64,000 bases of DNA. Source: Pontivivens sp032464575 (GTDB taxonomy: Bacteria; Pseudomonadota; Alphaproteobacteria; Rhodobacterales; Rhodobacteraceae). Location: NCBI GenBank assembly GCA_032464575.1, contig JAWDKM010000002.1, forward strand, positions 1 to 64,000, given 5' to 3'. The translations under genes were made by a program, and so were the position numbers. Position 1 is the first letter of the stretch; each line of letters begins with the position of its first letter. The notes beneath the pieces are model-generated. The model saw only the letters and a list, made by a program, of their open reading frames with translations, searched no databases and was not told the origin of the DNA. Below are positions 34,751-43,571 of the stretch, piece by piece.

Positions 34751-36085
34751 TCACCCGTTCTCCCGCCGGAAGGAGGCGCCAAGGCTCTCCATCAATGGCA
34801 GGAAGTTGGGGAAGCTCGTCTCCACCACCGTCGCGTCGTCGATCTTCACCGCCCGCCGCGCGCCGAGCCCCAGGCAGAAGAAGCTCATCGCGATCCGGTG
34901 GTCGAGCCGGGTGCCGACCGTCGCCCCGCCCGGCACCTCGCCCCCGGTGCCGTGAACGGTGAAGGTATCCTCCGTCTCCTCGACCCGCACGCCGCAGGCC
35001 TCCAGCCCGCGGGCCATGGCGTCGATGCGGTCGCTCTCCTTCACGCGCAGCTCCTTCACCCCGCGCATGACGGTCGTGCCCTCGGCCATGGCCGCGACCA
35101 CGGAGAGAATCGGATACTCGTCGATCATCGAGGCGGCGCGCTCCGGCGGCACCTCGATCCCCTTCATCGGGCCGAACCGGGCGCGCAGGTCGGCAACGGG
35201 CTCCCCGCCTTCCACCCGCTCGTTCTCGTAGGTGATGTCCGCGCCCATCTCGCGCAGCGTAGTGTAGAGCCCGGCCCGCGTGGGGTTGAGGCCGATGCCC
35301 GGCACCAGCACATCCGACCCCTCGCAGAGCAGTGCGGCGCAGACCGGGAAGGCGGCGGAGGACGGATCGCGCGGCACCACGATATGCTGCGGCGTGAGCT
35401 CGGGCTGGCCCTTCAGCACGATGGTGCGGCCGTCCACCTCGACCTCGGCGCCGAAGCCGCGGAGCATCCGCTCCGTATGGTCGCGGGTCGCCTCGATCTC
35501 CTCCACCACCGTCTCGCCCGGCGCGTTGAGACCGGCGAGGAGCACGGCGGACTTCACCTGCGCGGACGGCACGGGCGTGGCGTAGCGTACCGGCACCGGG
35601 TTCGCCGCCCCTACCAGCGTCAGTGGCAGGCGGCCACCGGCGCGGCCATGCGCCTCGGCCCCGAACAGCGCCAGCGGATCGGTCACGCGGCCCATGGGGC
35701 GGGAGCGCAGGGACGCGTCCCCGGTGAAGGTCGTCGCGAACCCGTGCGTCGCGACGGTGCCCATCAGGAGGCGCACGCCGGTCCCGGAGTTGCCGCAGTC
35801 GATGACGTCCTCGGGCTCCGAGAAGCCGCCGACACCCACGCCGTGCACCGACCATTCGCCCGGCCCGTGGCGGATCACCTCGGCGCCCAGCGCCTCCATC
35901 GCCTTCGCGGTGTCGAGTACGTCCTGCCCTTCCAGAAGCCCCGTCACCTGCGTCTCGCCCACCGCCATCGCGCCGAAGATGAGCGAGCGGTGGGAGACGG
36001 ACTTGTCCCCCGGCACCTCGGCCGTTCCGGTGAGCTTCGCGCCGGGCACGGCGCTCATCGGGCGGGGATCGGTGCTGTGGGACAT
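34751..36085 (-). CDS. aroA: 3-phosphoshikimate 1-carboxyvinyltransferase (EPSP synthase)
   Basis: Shikimate-pathway enzyme, 444 residues. N-terminal EVPGDKSVSHRSLIFG (phosphate-binding Lys/Arg), CGNSGTGVRLLMG, then PSAQVKSAVLLAGL, PRDPSSAAFP and the C-terminal DEYPILSVVAAMAEG and RVKESDRI motifs. The GNSGT rather than GNAGT loop and overall motifs resemble the alphaproteobacterial type. The ATG at 36085 is preceded by AGGAGG. A 126-bp repeat lies right behind it. Confidence 0.96.
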   Translation of the reverse strand: MSHSTDPRPMSAVPGAKLTGTAEVPGDKSVSHRSLIFGAMAVGETQVTGLLEGQDVLDTAKAMEALGAEVIRHGPGEWSVHGVGVGGFSEPEDVIDCGNSGTGVRLLMGTVATHGFATTFTGDASLRSRPMGRVTDPLALFGAEAHGRAGGRLPLTLVGAANPVPVRYATPVPSAQVKSAVLLAGLNAPGETVVEEIEATRDHTERMLRGFGAEVEVDGRTIVLKGQPELTPQHIVVPRDPSSAAFPVCAALLCEGSDVLVPGIGLNPTRAGLYTTLREMGADITYENERVEGGEPVADLRARFGPMKGIEVPPERAASMIDEYPILSVVAAMAEGTTVMRGVKELRVKESDRIDAMARGLEACGVRVEETEDTFTVHGTGGEVPGGATVGTRLDHRIAMSFFCLGLGARRAVKIDDATVVETSFPNFLPLMESLGASFRRENG

Positions 36086-36186
36086 GAGGCCTCCTGTCGG
36101 GTCGTCGCCCGCCGCTATAGCGGGCGCGCCGGGGTGACGTCCATGGCGAAGCGGCGCGGGCTCGCGGATGCGCACCGCGGCGCACA

Positions 36187-37335
36187 TCAGGTGCCTTGCA
36201 GCACCGGCATCCGCGCGGCCGCCTCCGGCGCATCCGTCGCCGGCATCTCGCCCAGCCACCGCTTGGGGTTCTCATGCGCGATCTGCCAGAACGCGTCCTC
36301 CCCCAGCGCATACCGCAGGCGCATCGAGAGGCTCCGCTCCGGCAGCTCCTCCTGTTCGGTCATGTAGAAGTCGGAGCCGAAGAGCACGCGGTCGCGGATC
36401 CGCGGGTCCTGCAGGAAGACCGAGAGCACCGGGATGTAGTCCTCGTAATTGAACGAAGTGTAGGAGATGTCGGTGTAGAGCCCCGGATACCGGCGCCCGC
36501 CATTGGCGTTCTGCGCTTCCAGCATGTCGAGGATCATGGCGAGGAAGTTCTCCTTGCGTGCCTGCTCGTCATCCGGCGGAAGGCCGACCTTTACATACTG
36601 CTCCCACGCCTCGCCCCCGCCGAAATGGGCAAGGCAAACACGCAGCTTCGGAAATTCGGACAATACGGGTTTGAAGGCTTCGGGATGCGCGAACGCGTTG
36701 GCCGCGCGCTTGCTGAGCCCCGTGCGGCGCACCCCGCCGCGGGAGCAATGGCTGAGCACCGGCAGATCGTGCTCGATGCAGTAGGGGTAGACCTTCTTCA
36801 TGAGCGCGTCATCTGCGGGATCGAAGCCCAGCGGCGGATAGAGTTTCACGCCGCGAAACGGATGGTCTTCGAGGTCGACGCGACGACGCAGCTCGTCGAA
36901 GTGCTCGGGGTTGCGTGGATCAACCGCGACGAAGGGAACGACAGAACGCCCCAGTTTTTCATCGCGGGCGAGTGCGGCGAGCTCGTCATGCTGCTCGCGT
37001 AGATCCTTGCAGACATCACCCGCACCCATCCGGCTCATATCCATTGGCAGCACGACGAAGCGGGTGCCTGCGGGGTAGTACCGCCGGACGTGACGCAGCA
37101 TCTCCTTCTGGCTTTCGAGCCCACCGGTGGAGATGAAGCGGCTGAGCCGGACGAGGCTGCCATTCCCGGACACCCGCGCGGCCCAGCGCAGGAGACGTCT
37201 CGTCAGCCGGCGGCCCGTCCCGCTGCGGGCCAGCCAGTTGCGAACCGACTTCGGCAGCCAGCTCACCGGATAGCGGTCGGGCGTGTGTTCAAGCGTGAAA
37301 AGATGGATGTGACAGTTGGTGATACGGCGCGACAT
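36187..37335 (-). CDS. Amidohydrolase-family protein
   Basis: 382-residue metal-dependent hydrolase with an amidohydrolase_2-type TIM barrel. Metal ligands suggested by ITNCHIHLF at the N-terminus, VLSHCSRGG, VCLAHFGGG and LFGSDFYM (His-x-His, His, His, Asp). The region 55-110 is basic and may be an insertion. Substrate unknown. The ATG at 37335 follows GAGG. The upstream 106 bp are AT-richer and should hold its promoter. Confidence 0.8.
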   Translation of the reverse strand: MSRRITNCHIHLFTLEHTPDRYPVSWLPKSVRNWLARSGTGRRLTRRLLRWAARVSGNGSLVRLSRFISTGGLESQKEMLRHVRRYYPAGTRFVVLPMDMSRMGAGDVCKDLREQHDELAALARDEKLGRSVVPFVAVDPRNPEHFDELRRRVDLEDHPFRGVKLYPPLGFDPADDALMKKVYPYCIEHDLPVLSHCSRGGVRRTGLSKRAANAFAHPEAFKPVLSEFPKLRVCLAHFGGGEAWEQYVKVGLPPDDEQARKENFLAMILDMLEAQNANGGRRYPGLYTDISYTSFNYEDYIPVLSVFLQDPRIRDRVLFGSDFYMTEQEELPERSLSMRLRYALGEDAFWQIAHENPKRWLGEMPATDAPEAAARMPVLQGT

Positions 37336-37441
37336 GGGCAAACCTCATAATTGGGGGCGCCGCAAGTCTCGCAATCGACCGCGATGTATTTGTTACTTCT
37401 CGCCGCGCAGGGCGTTATTTCTTCGTGAATAAGGGACGTCT

Positions 37442-38635
37442 TCAGATCCGGAGGAAGGTGAGGTAGTGCGGCGTGCGCCCCTCCCGGATCGCCTTTGCCT
37501 CGTAGCGGGTGCGGATCCAGTCACCCCAGGGCTCGCTCCAGTCGGCCGGCCCCTCGGCGGTCCACTCGAATTCGGGCATGGCGTGAACGACTTCGAGGGT
37601 GTGGCGCACGTAATCCTCGATATCCGTCGCGACCCGCAGATGCGCGCCGGGCTTCAGCGCGCGGGCGAGCATCGCGAAGTTCTCCGGATTGGCGAAGCGG
37701 CGGCGATGATGTCGCGTCTTGGGCCAGGGGTCGGGGTAGAGCAGGAAGGCGCGGTCGAGGCTCGCCTCGGGCAGCACTTCGAGCAGGTCGCGCGCATCGC
37801 CAGGATGGATGCGCACGTTCTCCAGCCGGTCCTCCCGCATCTTCGATAGAAGCTGCGCGACGCCGTTGATGAAGGGCTCGCAGCCGATCAGGCCGACCTC
37901 CGGATAGGTCCGCGCCTGATGGAAGAGGTGCTCGCCACCGCCGAAGCCGATCTCCAGCCAGACCGGCGCGTCGCGGCCGAAGAGGGCGGGCAGATCGAGC
38001 GGCGTGCGCTCCGGGTTCTCGGCCCGCGTCACGCCCTTCGGCGCGATGGTGGCGTGAAGCTGGTCCATGTCCCGCTGCTGGGCGGGGCGCAGTTTCTTGC
38101 CCTTGCGCCGGCCGTAGAAGTTGCGCCACGGCGTACCGTCGGGGCGCAGGGCGGAGCGGGTCTTCTCCATGCGCACCACCGGCAGGTCGAGGCCGCCGCG
38201 CGTCTCATGCTGCGCGGGAGCGATCTCGGTATAGCCGTGTGCCGCGTAGAACCCGCGGGCGGCCAGGCTCGCGGTGACGGCGATGCGCAGCGCGCCGTCC
38301 TCGAACAGCGCCAGCTCGGCGGCGGCGAGCAGGGCGCGCGCCACGCCGCGGCCCTGGACGGCCGGATCGACGTAGAGACCCACGATCTCGCCTGCGGCGC
38401 CCTCGTGCATCTGGCGGCCGCTGAAGCCCGCGACGGCCCCGTCGAGCTCGGCCACGGTCAGGTACTCGCCCCCCTCCGCCGCAAGGGCGTAGTCGGAGGC
38501 CGCGCGGCCCGCCATCCAGCTCGCCCGCTCCTCGTCCGTGTAGAGCGTGTCGGGAATCGCATGAATCGCGGCGCGGTGGAGATCGAGAAGCGCGGGGCCG
38601 TCGGCCGGCGCGAAGGGTCGCAAGGTCGGTGTCAT
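37442..38635 (-). CDS. trmB: GNAT acetyltransferase fused to TrmB tRNA (guanine-46-N7)-methyltransferase
   Basis: One uninterrupted 397-codon frame holds two enzymes. Residues 1-156 are a GNAT domain (acetyl-CoA loop VDPAVQGRGVARALL) that ends in the usual RMEK. Residues ~160-397 are TrmB: RNFYGRRKGKKLRPAQ, the SAM loop LEIGFGGGEHLFHQA and LYPDPWPKTRHHRRR. The only plausible separate TrmB start, ATG 38170 (Met156), has no ribosome binding site and lies inside the GNAT end motif, so a fusion is the simplest reading. A free-standing GNAT paralogue with the same end motif lies 11 bp upstream, pointing to tandem duplication followed by loss of a stop. Confidence 0.85.
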   Translation of the reverse strand: MTPTLRPFAPADGPALLDLHRAAIHAIPDTLYTDEERASWMAGRAASDYALAAEGGEYLTVAELDGAVAGFSGRQMHEGAAGEIVGLYVDPAVQGRGVARALLAAAELALFEDGALRIAVTASLAARGFYAAHGYTEIAPAQHETRGGLDLPVVRMEKTRSALRPDGTPWRNFYGRRKGKKLRPAQQRDMDQLHATIAPKGVTRAENPERTPLDLPALFGRDAPVWLEIGFGGGEHLFHQARTYPEVGLIGCEPFINGVAQLLSKMREDRLENVRIHPGDARDLLEVLPEASLDRAFLLYPDPWPKTRHHRRRFANPENFAMLARALKPGAHLRVATDIEDYVRHTLEVVHAMPEFEWTAEGPADWSEPWGDWIRTRYEAKAIREGRTPHYLTFLRI

Positions 38636-38646
38636 GGGCCGGGGCG

Positions 38647-39150
38647 TTACACGACCGCCAGCGCGGCGTCCACCGGGCGCGGCTTCTCCATCGCGGCCAC
38701 CGCGATCTCCAGCCCGCCGCCGGTCGGTGCGGTGTGGCGGCGGGCGACGCGGTAGCCCTGCGCGGCGTAGAACGGTTGGGCGGGCAGGCTCGCCTGGACG
38801 AGGATGCGGGGAACGCCTTGGGCAAAGAGCGCGCGTTCGGCGTGTTGCAGCAGCGCGCGGCCGAGGCCCGCGCCCTGTGCCTCCGGATCAACATGCAGGG
38901 CCGTGATCCGGCCATCGGTGCCCTCGGCCCGGTGACCGCAGTAGCCTGCGGGGCGGCCGTCCTGCTCCGCCACCAGCAGGGTCACACCATCCTCCACCGC
39001 CCTGGCGAAGGCGTCGGGCCTGCGGTCGGCGACCCAGCTCGTCCGCTGCTCCACCGAATAAAGTGCGTCGTCCACCGCCAGGATCGAGCGGTTGCGGATG
39101 GCGAGCAGGGCGTCGGCGTCGGCCGGCCGGAACGGGCGGATCAGGGGCAT
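38647..39150 (-). CDS. GNAT-family acetyltransferase
   Basis: 167 residues. Starts IRPFRPADADALLAIRNRS, has the acetyl-CoA loop VDPEAQGAGLGRALL, then FYAAQGYRVARR and ends near AMEKPRPVDAALAVV. It aligns along its whole length with the GNAT half of the next gene (IRNRSILAVDDALYS with LHRAAIHAIPDTLYT), so the two are tandem duplicates. Substrate unknown; its position 11 bp before the GNAT-TrmB gene implies co-transcription. Confidence 0.85.
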   Translation of the reverse strand: MPLIRPFRPADADALLAIRNRSILAVDDALYSVEQRTSWVADRRPDAFARAVEDGVTLLVAEQDGRPAGYCGHRAEGTDGRITALHVDPEAQGAGLGRALLQHAERALFAQGVPRILVQASLPAQPFYAAQGYRVARRHTAPTGGGLEIAVAAMEKPRPVDAALAVV

Positions 39151-39204
39151 TGTGGCAAACCTACCGCGCCGGAACAGCAGGCGCGCGCGGGGCGCACCGG
39201 GCCC

Positions 39205-39238
39205 GCCTCCGGCGGGGGTATCTGGATGGAGAAGAAAG
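39205..39238 (+). repeat. Short intergenic element, joined copy
   Basis: GCCTCCGGCGGGGGTATCTGG followed by ATGGAGAAGAAAG contains both halves of the element that are found separately at 4026-4076, 6703-6724, 34067-34102, 43572-43610 and 51386-51455. It lies just past the stop of the gene at 39250. Confidence 0.6.
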
Positions 39239-39249
39239 GCGGGCCGTAC

Positions 39250-39795
39250 TCAGATCTCCTCTCCGCGCCGCAGCAGCTCCTCGATCCGCTCGCGCTGCAT
39301 CCGCGCACTGTCGCCGCCGCCGAAGGCAAGCGCGCCGCCCGAGTATTCGTTGCCGTAGGTCAGCGCGATGTTGGCGAGCTGGCCGAGGCCGGAGATGAGC
39401 TGGTCCTTCTCCAGCGGGGAGAGCGGGTGGATATAGACCGCCCAGAGCCGTCCGTTCGCGACCGCGTAGCGCGCGTCCAGCGCCGTATCGAAATTGGCCT
39501 GCATGGCGCGCTCCAGCTCCTCCCGGCTCATGCCGTCGGCGGAGCGGATCGGGATCAGCGCCCGCATCCGGTCCGCGCCCGCATCGGTGAAGATGGTGAC
39601 GGGCAGCTCCGCGATGGTGAGCTGGAAGGCGCCGCCATCACCCTGCGCCTCCGGATCGAGGGCCAGCAGGATTTCGGCAAGGCGCGGCACCGTCATCGGG
39701 TCCTCGACGGCCGGGGCCTCGGGTTCGGAGGTGTCCTGCGCCCACACGGCGGGGGCGAACAGGACGGCGACGGACAGCAGGACGGCACGCAGCAT
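39250..39795 (-). CDS. Exported protein of unknown function (YbjN-like)
   Basis: 181 residues with a signal peptide (MLRAVLLSVAVLFAPAVWA). The mature part has alternating strand and helix segments (FQLTIAELPVTIFTDAGADR, then YAVANGRLWAVYIHPLSPLE), reminiscent of YbjN/type-III-chaperone-like folds, but this is a weak judgement. GAGGAGA lies upstream of the ATG at 39795. Downstream of metK on the same strand, 84 bp apart. Confidence 0.65.
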   Translation of the reverse strand: MLRAVLLSVAVLFAPAVWAQDTSEPEAPAVEDPMTVPRLAEILLALDPEAQGDGGAFQLTIAELPVTIFTDAGADRMRALIPIRSADGMSREELERAMQANFDTALDARYAVANGRLWAVYIHPLSPLEKDQLISGLGQLANIALTYGNEYSGGALAFGGGDSARMQRERIEELLRRGEEI

Positions 39796-39879
39796 ACAGG
39801 TCTCCTCGAGGTGCGGTTTCGAGGAGAGGCTACGCCCTGGCCCCTGCGGGGACCAAGGCACGTCTCGGTGAGAGATGTT

Positions 39880-41031
39880 TCAGACGAGCCGCTTGAGCTC
39901 GTCCACCAGATCCGTCTTCTCCCACGAGAAGCCGCCATCGGCCTCGGGCGTGCGGCCGAAATGGCCGTAGGCCGCGGTACGCTGGTAGATGGGCTTGGCG
40001 AGCCCCAGCGTCTCGCGGATGCCGCGCGGGGTCAGGTCCATCAGCGAGGGGATCGCACCCTCGATCCGGCTCTCGTCCACCTCGCCGGTGCCATAGGTGT
40101 CGCAGTAGATCGAGAGCGGCGCGGGAACGCCGATCGCGTAGCTGAGCTGGATCGTGCAGCGCTGGGCGAGGCCCGCGGCCACCACGTTCTTCGCGAGATA
40201 GCGCGCGGCATAGGCCGCCGAGCGATCCACCTTGGTCGGATCCTTGCCGGAGAACGCACCGCCACCGTGGGGCGCGGCCCCGCCATACGTATCCACGATG
40301 ATCTTGCGGCCCGTCAGGCCCGCATCCCCGTCGGGCCCGCCGATCACGAACTTGCCGGTCGGGTTCACGTGCCAGACGGTGGCGGGCGTGAGCCACCCCT
40401 CGGGCAGCGTCTCACGGATGTAGGGCTCCACGATCTCGCGCACCTGCTCGCTCGTCAGGCTCTCGTCGAGGTGCTGGGTGGAGAGCACGACCGAGGTCAC
40501 GCCGGTGGGTTTGCCATGCTCGTAGCGGACGGAGAGCTGGGACTTCGCATCGGGGCCGAGCGCGGGCTCCGTCCCCGACTTGCGCACTTCGGCCAGCCGC
40601 TGGAGGATCGCATGGGAATAGAGGATCGGGGCCGGCATCAGCTCCGGCGTCTCGGTGCAGGCATAGCCGAACATGATGCCCTGATCGCCCGCGCCCTCCG
40701 CATCGACGCCCTGCGCGATGTGGGTGGACTGCTCGTGGAGGTAGTTGTCGACCTCCATGCTCTCCCAGTGGAAGCCGTCCTGTTCGTAGCCGATGTCCTT
40801 GACGCAGTCGCGCGCGATGTCCGCGACCTTGCGCGTCACGGCCTCGGGCCCGCGGACCTCGCCGCCGATCACGACACGGTTGGTGGTCGCGAAGGTCTCG
40901 CAGGCGACGCGCGCCAGCGGCTCCTCGGCGAGAAAGGCGTCGAGCACCGCATCGGAGATGCGGTCACACACCTTGTCGGGATGGCCTTCCGAAACGGACT
41001 CGGAGGTGAAGAGGTAGTTCTGCCGTGTCAT
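39880..41031 (-). CDS. metK: S-adenosylmethionine synthetase
   Basis: Makes SAM from methionine and ATP. 383 residues; family motifs GHPDKVCDRISDAVLDAFL, EGAGDQGIMFGYA, GGPDGDAGLTGRKIIVDTYG and GGGAFSGKDPTKVDRSAAY (ATP and metal sites). Its leader carries a likely SAM/SAH riboswitch that covers the ribosome binding site, so it is probably feedback-regulated at translation. Confidence 0.98.
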   Translation of the reverse strand: MTRQNYLFTSESVSEGHPDKVCDRISDAVLDAFLAEEPLARVACETFATTNRVVIGGEVRGPEAVTRKVADIARDCVKDIGYEQDGFHWESMEVDNYLHEQSTHIAQGVDAEGAGDQGIMFGYACTETPELMPAPILYSHAILQRLAEVRKSGTEPALGPDAKSQLSVRYEHGKPTGVTSVVLSTQHLDESLTSEQVREIVEPYIRETLPEGWLTPATVWHVNPTGKFVIGGPDGDAGLTGRKIIVDTYGGAAPHGGGAFSGKDPTKVDRSAAYAARYLAKNVVAAGLAQRCTIQLSYAIGVPAPLSIYCDTYGTGEVDESRIEGAIPSLMDLTPRGIRETLGLAKPIYQRTAAYGHFGRTPEADGGFSWEKTDLVDELKRLV

Positions 41032-41036
41032 GGGGG

Positions 41037-41092
41037 TCGCTCCGCATTAAAGGATACAACCCGGAGAAGCAGGAAGCCGCCGCAGCCGGGAG
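41037..41092 (-). promoter_or_regulatory. SAM/SAH riboswitch upstream of metK
   Basis: On the minus strand the leader reads a short stem CCCGG/CCGGG (41090-41086 with 41064-41060) enclosing CGGCTTCCTGC (41079-41069). A single-stranded TTTAATGCGGAGC ends at the ribosome binding site GGAG, 8 bases before the ATG. The conserved CGGCUUCCUG loop, and its ability to pair with GGAGC to form a pseudoknot over the ribosome binding site, are the known features of the short SAM/SAH riboswitch of Rhodobacterales metK leaders. The stem here is short (5 bp). Confidence 0.72.
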
Positions 41093-41155
41093 GGGCCGGA
41101 CATCCGACCAAGGACCGGTGGATACCGACGCGGGACGAAATTGCAAGGGCGTTCG

Positions 41156-42136
41156 TCAATCGCCGGGCAGGGTGGCCGCGGCCAGGCGCTCGCTCAGCAC
41201 GGCGAGACAGCGCCGGTGCGCCGCGGCCACGGGCGGGTGCGCCGTCAACCGTTCGAGCTCCGCATCGAGCCGGTCGAGATAGGCGAGGATCGCGCCGTCC
41301 TGCGCCTGGTTGGCGTCCATCCGCTCGAGATGCTCGTCGTCGTGACGGATCCCCGCGGCGGGCGTCACTGCGCCGCGCCCGCGGGTCCGGCGCAGGGCAT
41401 AGACATCGCGCGTGCGCACCGAATAGTGGTTCACCTGCCCCAGACCATACATGCCGTTGACCCGGGGCACCCGGCTGACCGGACCTCCCTGGCCGGGATA
41501 GCGGTAGGTCCAGAACGCCTCCTGCACCTGCTGCCCGCCGCCCCCGATGAAGAGCGGGTAGCCGCCCTCCGCATTGGGCCGCAAGATCGGGCGGTGGGGG
41601 TCCATCTCCACCACGTCGTCGCTCATCACGAAGAGCGTCTTGACGGTCTCGTGCAGCGGGCGCTGGCGCGGGGCACAGGCCGTAAAACGCGGGCCGATCT
41701 GGCGGCCGGGCCACTCCGTCAGACCACCGGAGCCCATCAGCCGCCAGTGCAGGCAGATGCCGCCGAGCTCCCTGCGATACCGCCGCCGCGCCTGCCGGTC
41801 CGTGCGGCGCAGCCAGCCCGGCAGCGTCGCGCCACGCCCCAGCGAGAGATACTCGTCGAGGTCGAGCCACATCACCCAGTCGCCGGCCCGCGCGGCCCCG
41901 CTCTCCAAGAACAGCCGCGCCGCGTTGCGCTGCGGCGCCACGCCCTCGGGGACCACATGCGCATGGCCACTTACCGGCGCGACCGCGCCCAGCGCCTCGA
42001 TCAGTTCGGCCGAGCCGTCATCGGTGTCGTTGTGGTAGAGCACGATCCGCTCGAACCCCACGACGAGGTGATGCGCCACCCATTCCAGCAGGAACGGACC
42101 CTCGTTCTTCAGGGCGCTGAACAGGATGAGGGACAT
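41156..42136 (-). CDS. Family 2/92-type glycosyltransferase
   Basis: 326-residue protein beginning MSLILFSALKNEGPFLLEWV, a GT-A fold N-terminus, with the metal-binding WLDLDEYL (D-x-D type) near residue 85. A C-terminal GQVNHYSVRTRDVYALRR is common in roseobacter glycosyltransferases of this type. The ATG at 42136 is chosen because the longer frame adds 53 residues without homology-like character. Acceptor unknown. Confidence 0.78.
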   Translation of the reverse strand: MSLILFSALKNEGPFLLEWVAHHLVVGFERIVLYHNDTDDGSAELIEALGAVAPVSGHAHVVPEGVAPQRNAARLFLESGAARAGDWVMWLDLDEYLSLGRGATLPGWLRRTDRQARRRYRRELGGICLHWRLMGSGGLTEWPGRQIGPRFTACAPRQRPLHETVKTLFVMSDDVVEMDPHRPILRPNAEGGYPLFIGGGGQQVQEAFWTYRYPGQGGPVSRVPRVNGMYGLGQVNHYSVRTRDVYALRRTRGRGAVTPAAGIRHDDEHLERMDANQAQDGAILAYLDRLDAELERLTAHPPVAAAHRRCLAVLSERLAAATLPGD

Positions 42137-42355
42137 GGGGCTCCGGCCTCGGTCTCGCAGACAGTTCGTCAGGCGTCCGACGCTACAGATGCACGGCAAC
42201 GGGCTCAATCGCTGCGGCGCGAAACATATCTCTTGCGTGGCGGCCGCGCCTTCACTATCTGCCCGCGCAGACGCCAACGCACGCGCCTCTGGCACGGTGG
42301 CACACCCCGCACGGTTATGCAGCGACGGTAACGTCTCCCTTGGAAGTGAGCGGTC

Positions 42356-42382
42356 ATGTATGGCCGGGTCTATTGGAGATGA
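42356..42382 (+). CDS. Eight-codon leader ORF before the decarboxylase gene
   Basis: ATG TAT GGC CGG GTC TAT TGG AGA TGA encodes MYGRVYWR and ends 2 bp before the decarboxylase ATG; GGAAGTGAG precedes it. The ribosome binding site of the decarboxylase (GGAG, 42375-42378) lies inside this ORF, so its translation would directly affect initiation downstream. Basic and aromatic residues are unusual for so short a frame. The rest of the gap 42137-42355 should contain the two divergent promoters; I see no other gene. Confidence 0.45.
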   Translation: MYGRVYWR

Positions 42383-42384
42383 CC

Positions 42385-43560
42385 ATGAACGCTTTTGCAG
42401 GCGACCTCGCCGGTCGCGGCACTGAACCTGTCCGCCCCTCCCGCGTGGAGGCGTTCATCGCCGCGAACAGCTTCGACCGGCCGACGCTGGTACTCGACAC
42501 CGACGTGGTCGCGGCGAACTACCGTGCGCTGGCCGCAGGTTTGGGTGCGGCACGCATCCACTACGCGGTGAAGGCGAATCCGGCACCCGAGATCCTCGCC
42601 CGGCTGGTGGCCGAGGGCGCTGCCTTCGACGCGGCCTCCCGCGGGGAGATCGAGCTTTGCCTCTCGCAAGGCGCGCGGGCCGGGGACATCTCCTTCGGCA
42701 ACACGATCAAGCGCGCCGCCGACATCGCGTTCGCGCATCGGGCGGGCGTCCGCCTCTTCGCCGCCGACGCGGCCGAGGAGCTGGAGAAGATCGCCGCCAA
42801 TGCACCGGGCGCGCAGGTCTATATCCGCCTCGTCGTGACCGCGTCCCAGGCGGACTGGCCGCTCAGCCGCAAGTTCGGCTGCACGCCGGACATGGCGCTC
42901 GACCTGATGGATCAGGCGCGGCTGCTGGGCCTCGTGCCGGTCGGCATCTCTTTCCACGTGGGCTCCCAGACCCGACGTGCCGCCATGTGGGGCGCGACGC
43001 TCGACGAGATGGCGCAGGTCTGGCACCGGGCGCAGGCGGCGGGCCACCGGCTGACCCTCCTCAACATCGGCGGCGGCTTCCCGGCCTTCTACGGCGAGGC
43101 GGTGGAGGCCCCGACGGCCTATGCTGCGGAGGTGATGCAGATGGTGCACGCCCGCTTCGGCGCCGTGCCCCGCGTGATGGCCGAGCCCGGCCGGGGTCTG
43201 GTCGCCGAAGCCGGTGCCATCGCCGCCGAGGTTCTGCTCACCGCCCGCAAGTCGGAGGACGACCTGCACCGCTGGGTCTATCTCGACATCGGCAAGTTCT
43301 CGGGACTGGCGGAGACCATCGAAGAGGCGATCCGCTACCAGTTCCTGACCCCGCGCGACGGGGAGCAGACCGGGCCCTGCATCCTCGCCGGTCCCTCCTG
43401 CGACAGCGCCGACGTGCTCTACGAGAAGCGGCCGGTACAGTTGCCGCTGACGCTGGCGGCGGGCGACCGCATCGTGATCCGCAACGCCGGCGCCTACACG
43501 TCGAGCTACGCCTCCGTCGGCTTCAACGGCTTCCCGCCGCTCGACGTCGTGGTGCTCTGA
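42385..43560 (+). CDS. Ornithine/lysine decarboxylase-type PLP enzyme (fold type III)
   Basis: 391-residue alanine-racemase-fold decarboxylase. The PLP lysine is in IHYAVKANPAPE, with SFHVGSQ, NIGGGFPA, EPGRGLVAEAG and the C-terminal GPSCDSADVLYE (Cys-Asp of the decarboxylase active site). The length and the CDSAD motif favour ornithine or lysine decarboxylase over diaminopimelate decarboxylase, so a polyamine role is likely. The ATG at 42385 is 6 bases after GGAG; the ATG at 42379 is too close to it. Confidence 0.85.
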   Translation: MNAFAGDLAGRGTEPVRPSRVEAFIAANSFDRPTLVLDTDVVAANYRALAAGLGAARIHYAVKANPAPEILARLVAEGAAFDAASRGEIELCLSQGARAGDISFGNTIKRAADIAFAHRAGVRLFAADAAEELEKIAANAPGAQVYIRLVVTASQADWPLSRKFGCTPDMALDLMDQARLLGLVPVGISFHVGSQTRRAAMWGATLDEMAQVWHRAQAAGHRLTLLNIGGGFPAFYGEAVEAPTAYAAEVMQMVHARFGAVPRVMAEPGRGLVAEAGAIAAEVLLTARKSEDDLHRWVYLDIGKFSGLAETIEEAIRYQFLTPRDGEQTGPCILAGPSCDSADVLYEKRPVQLPLTLAAGDRIVIRNAGAYTSSYASVGFNGFPPLDVVVL

Positions 43561-43571
43561 GCCTTTCGAGT

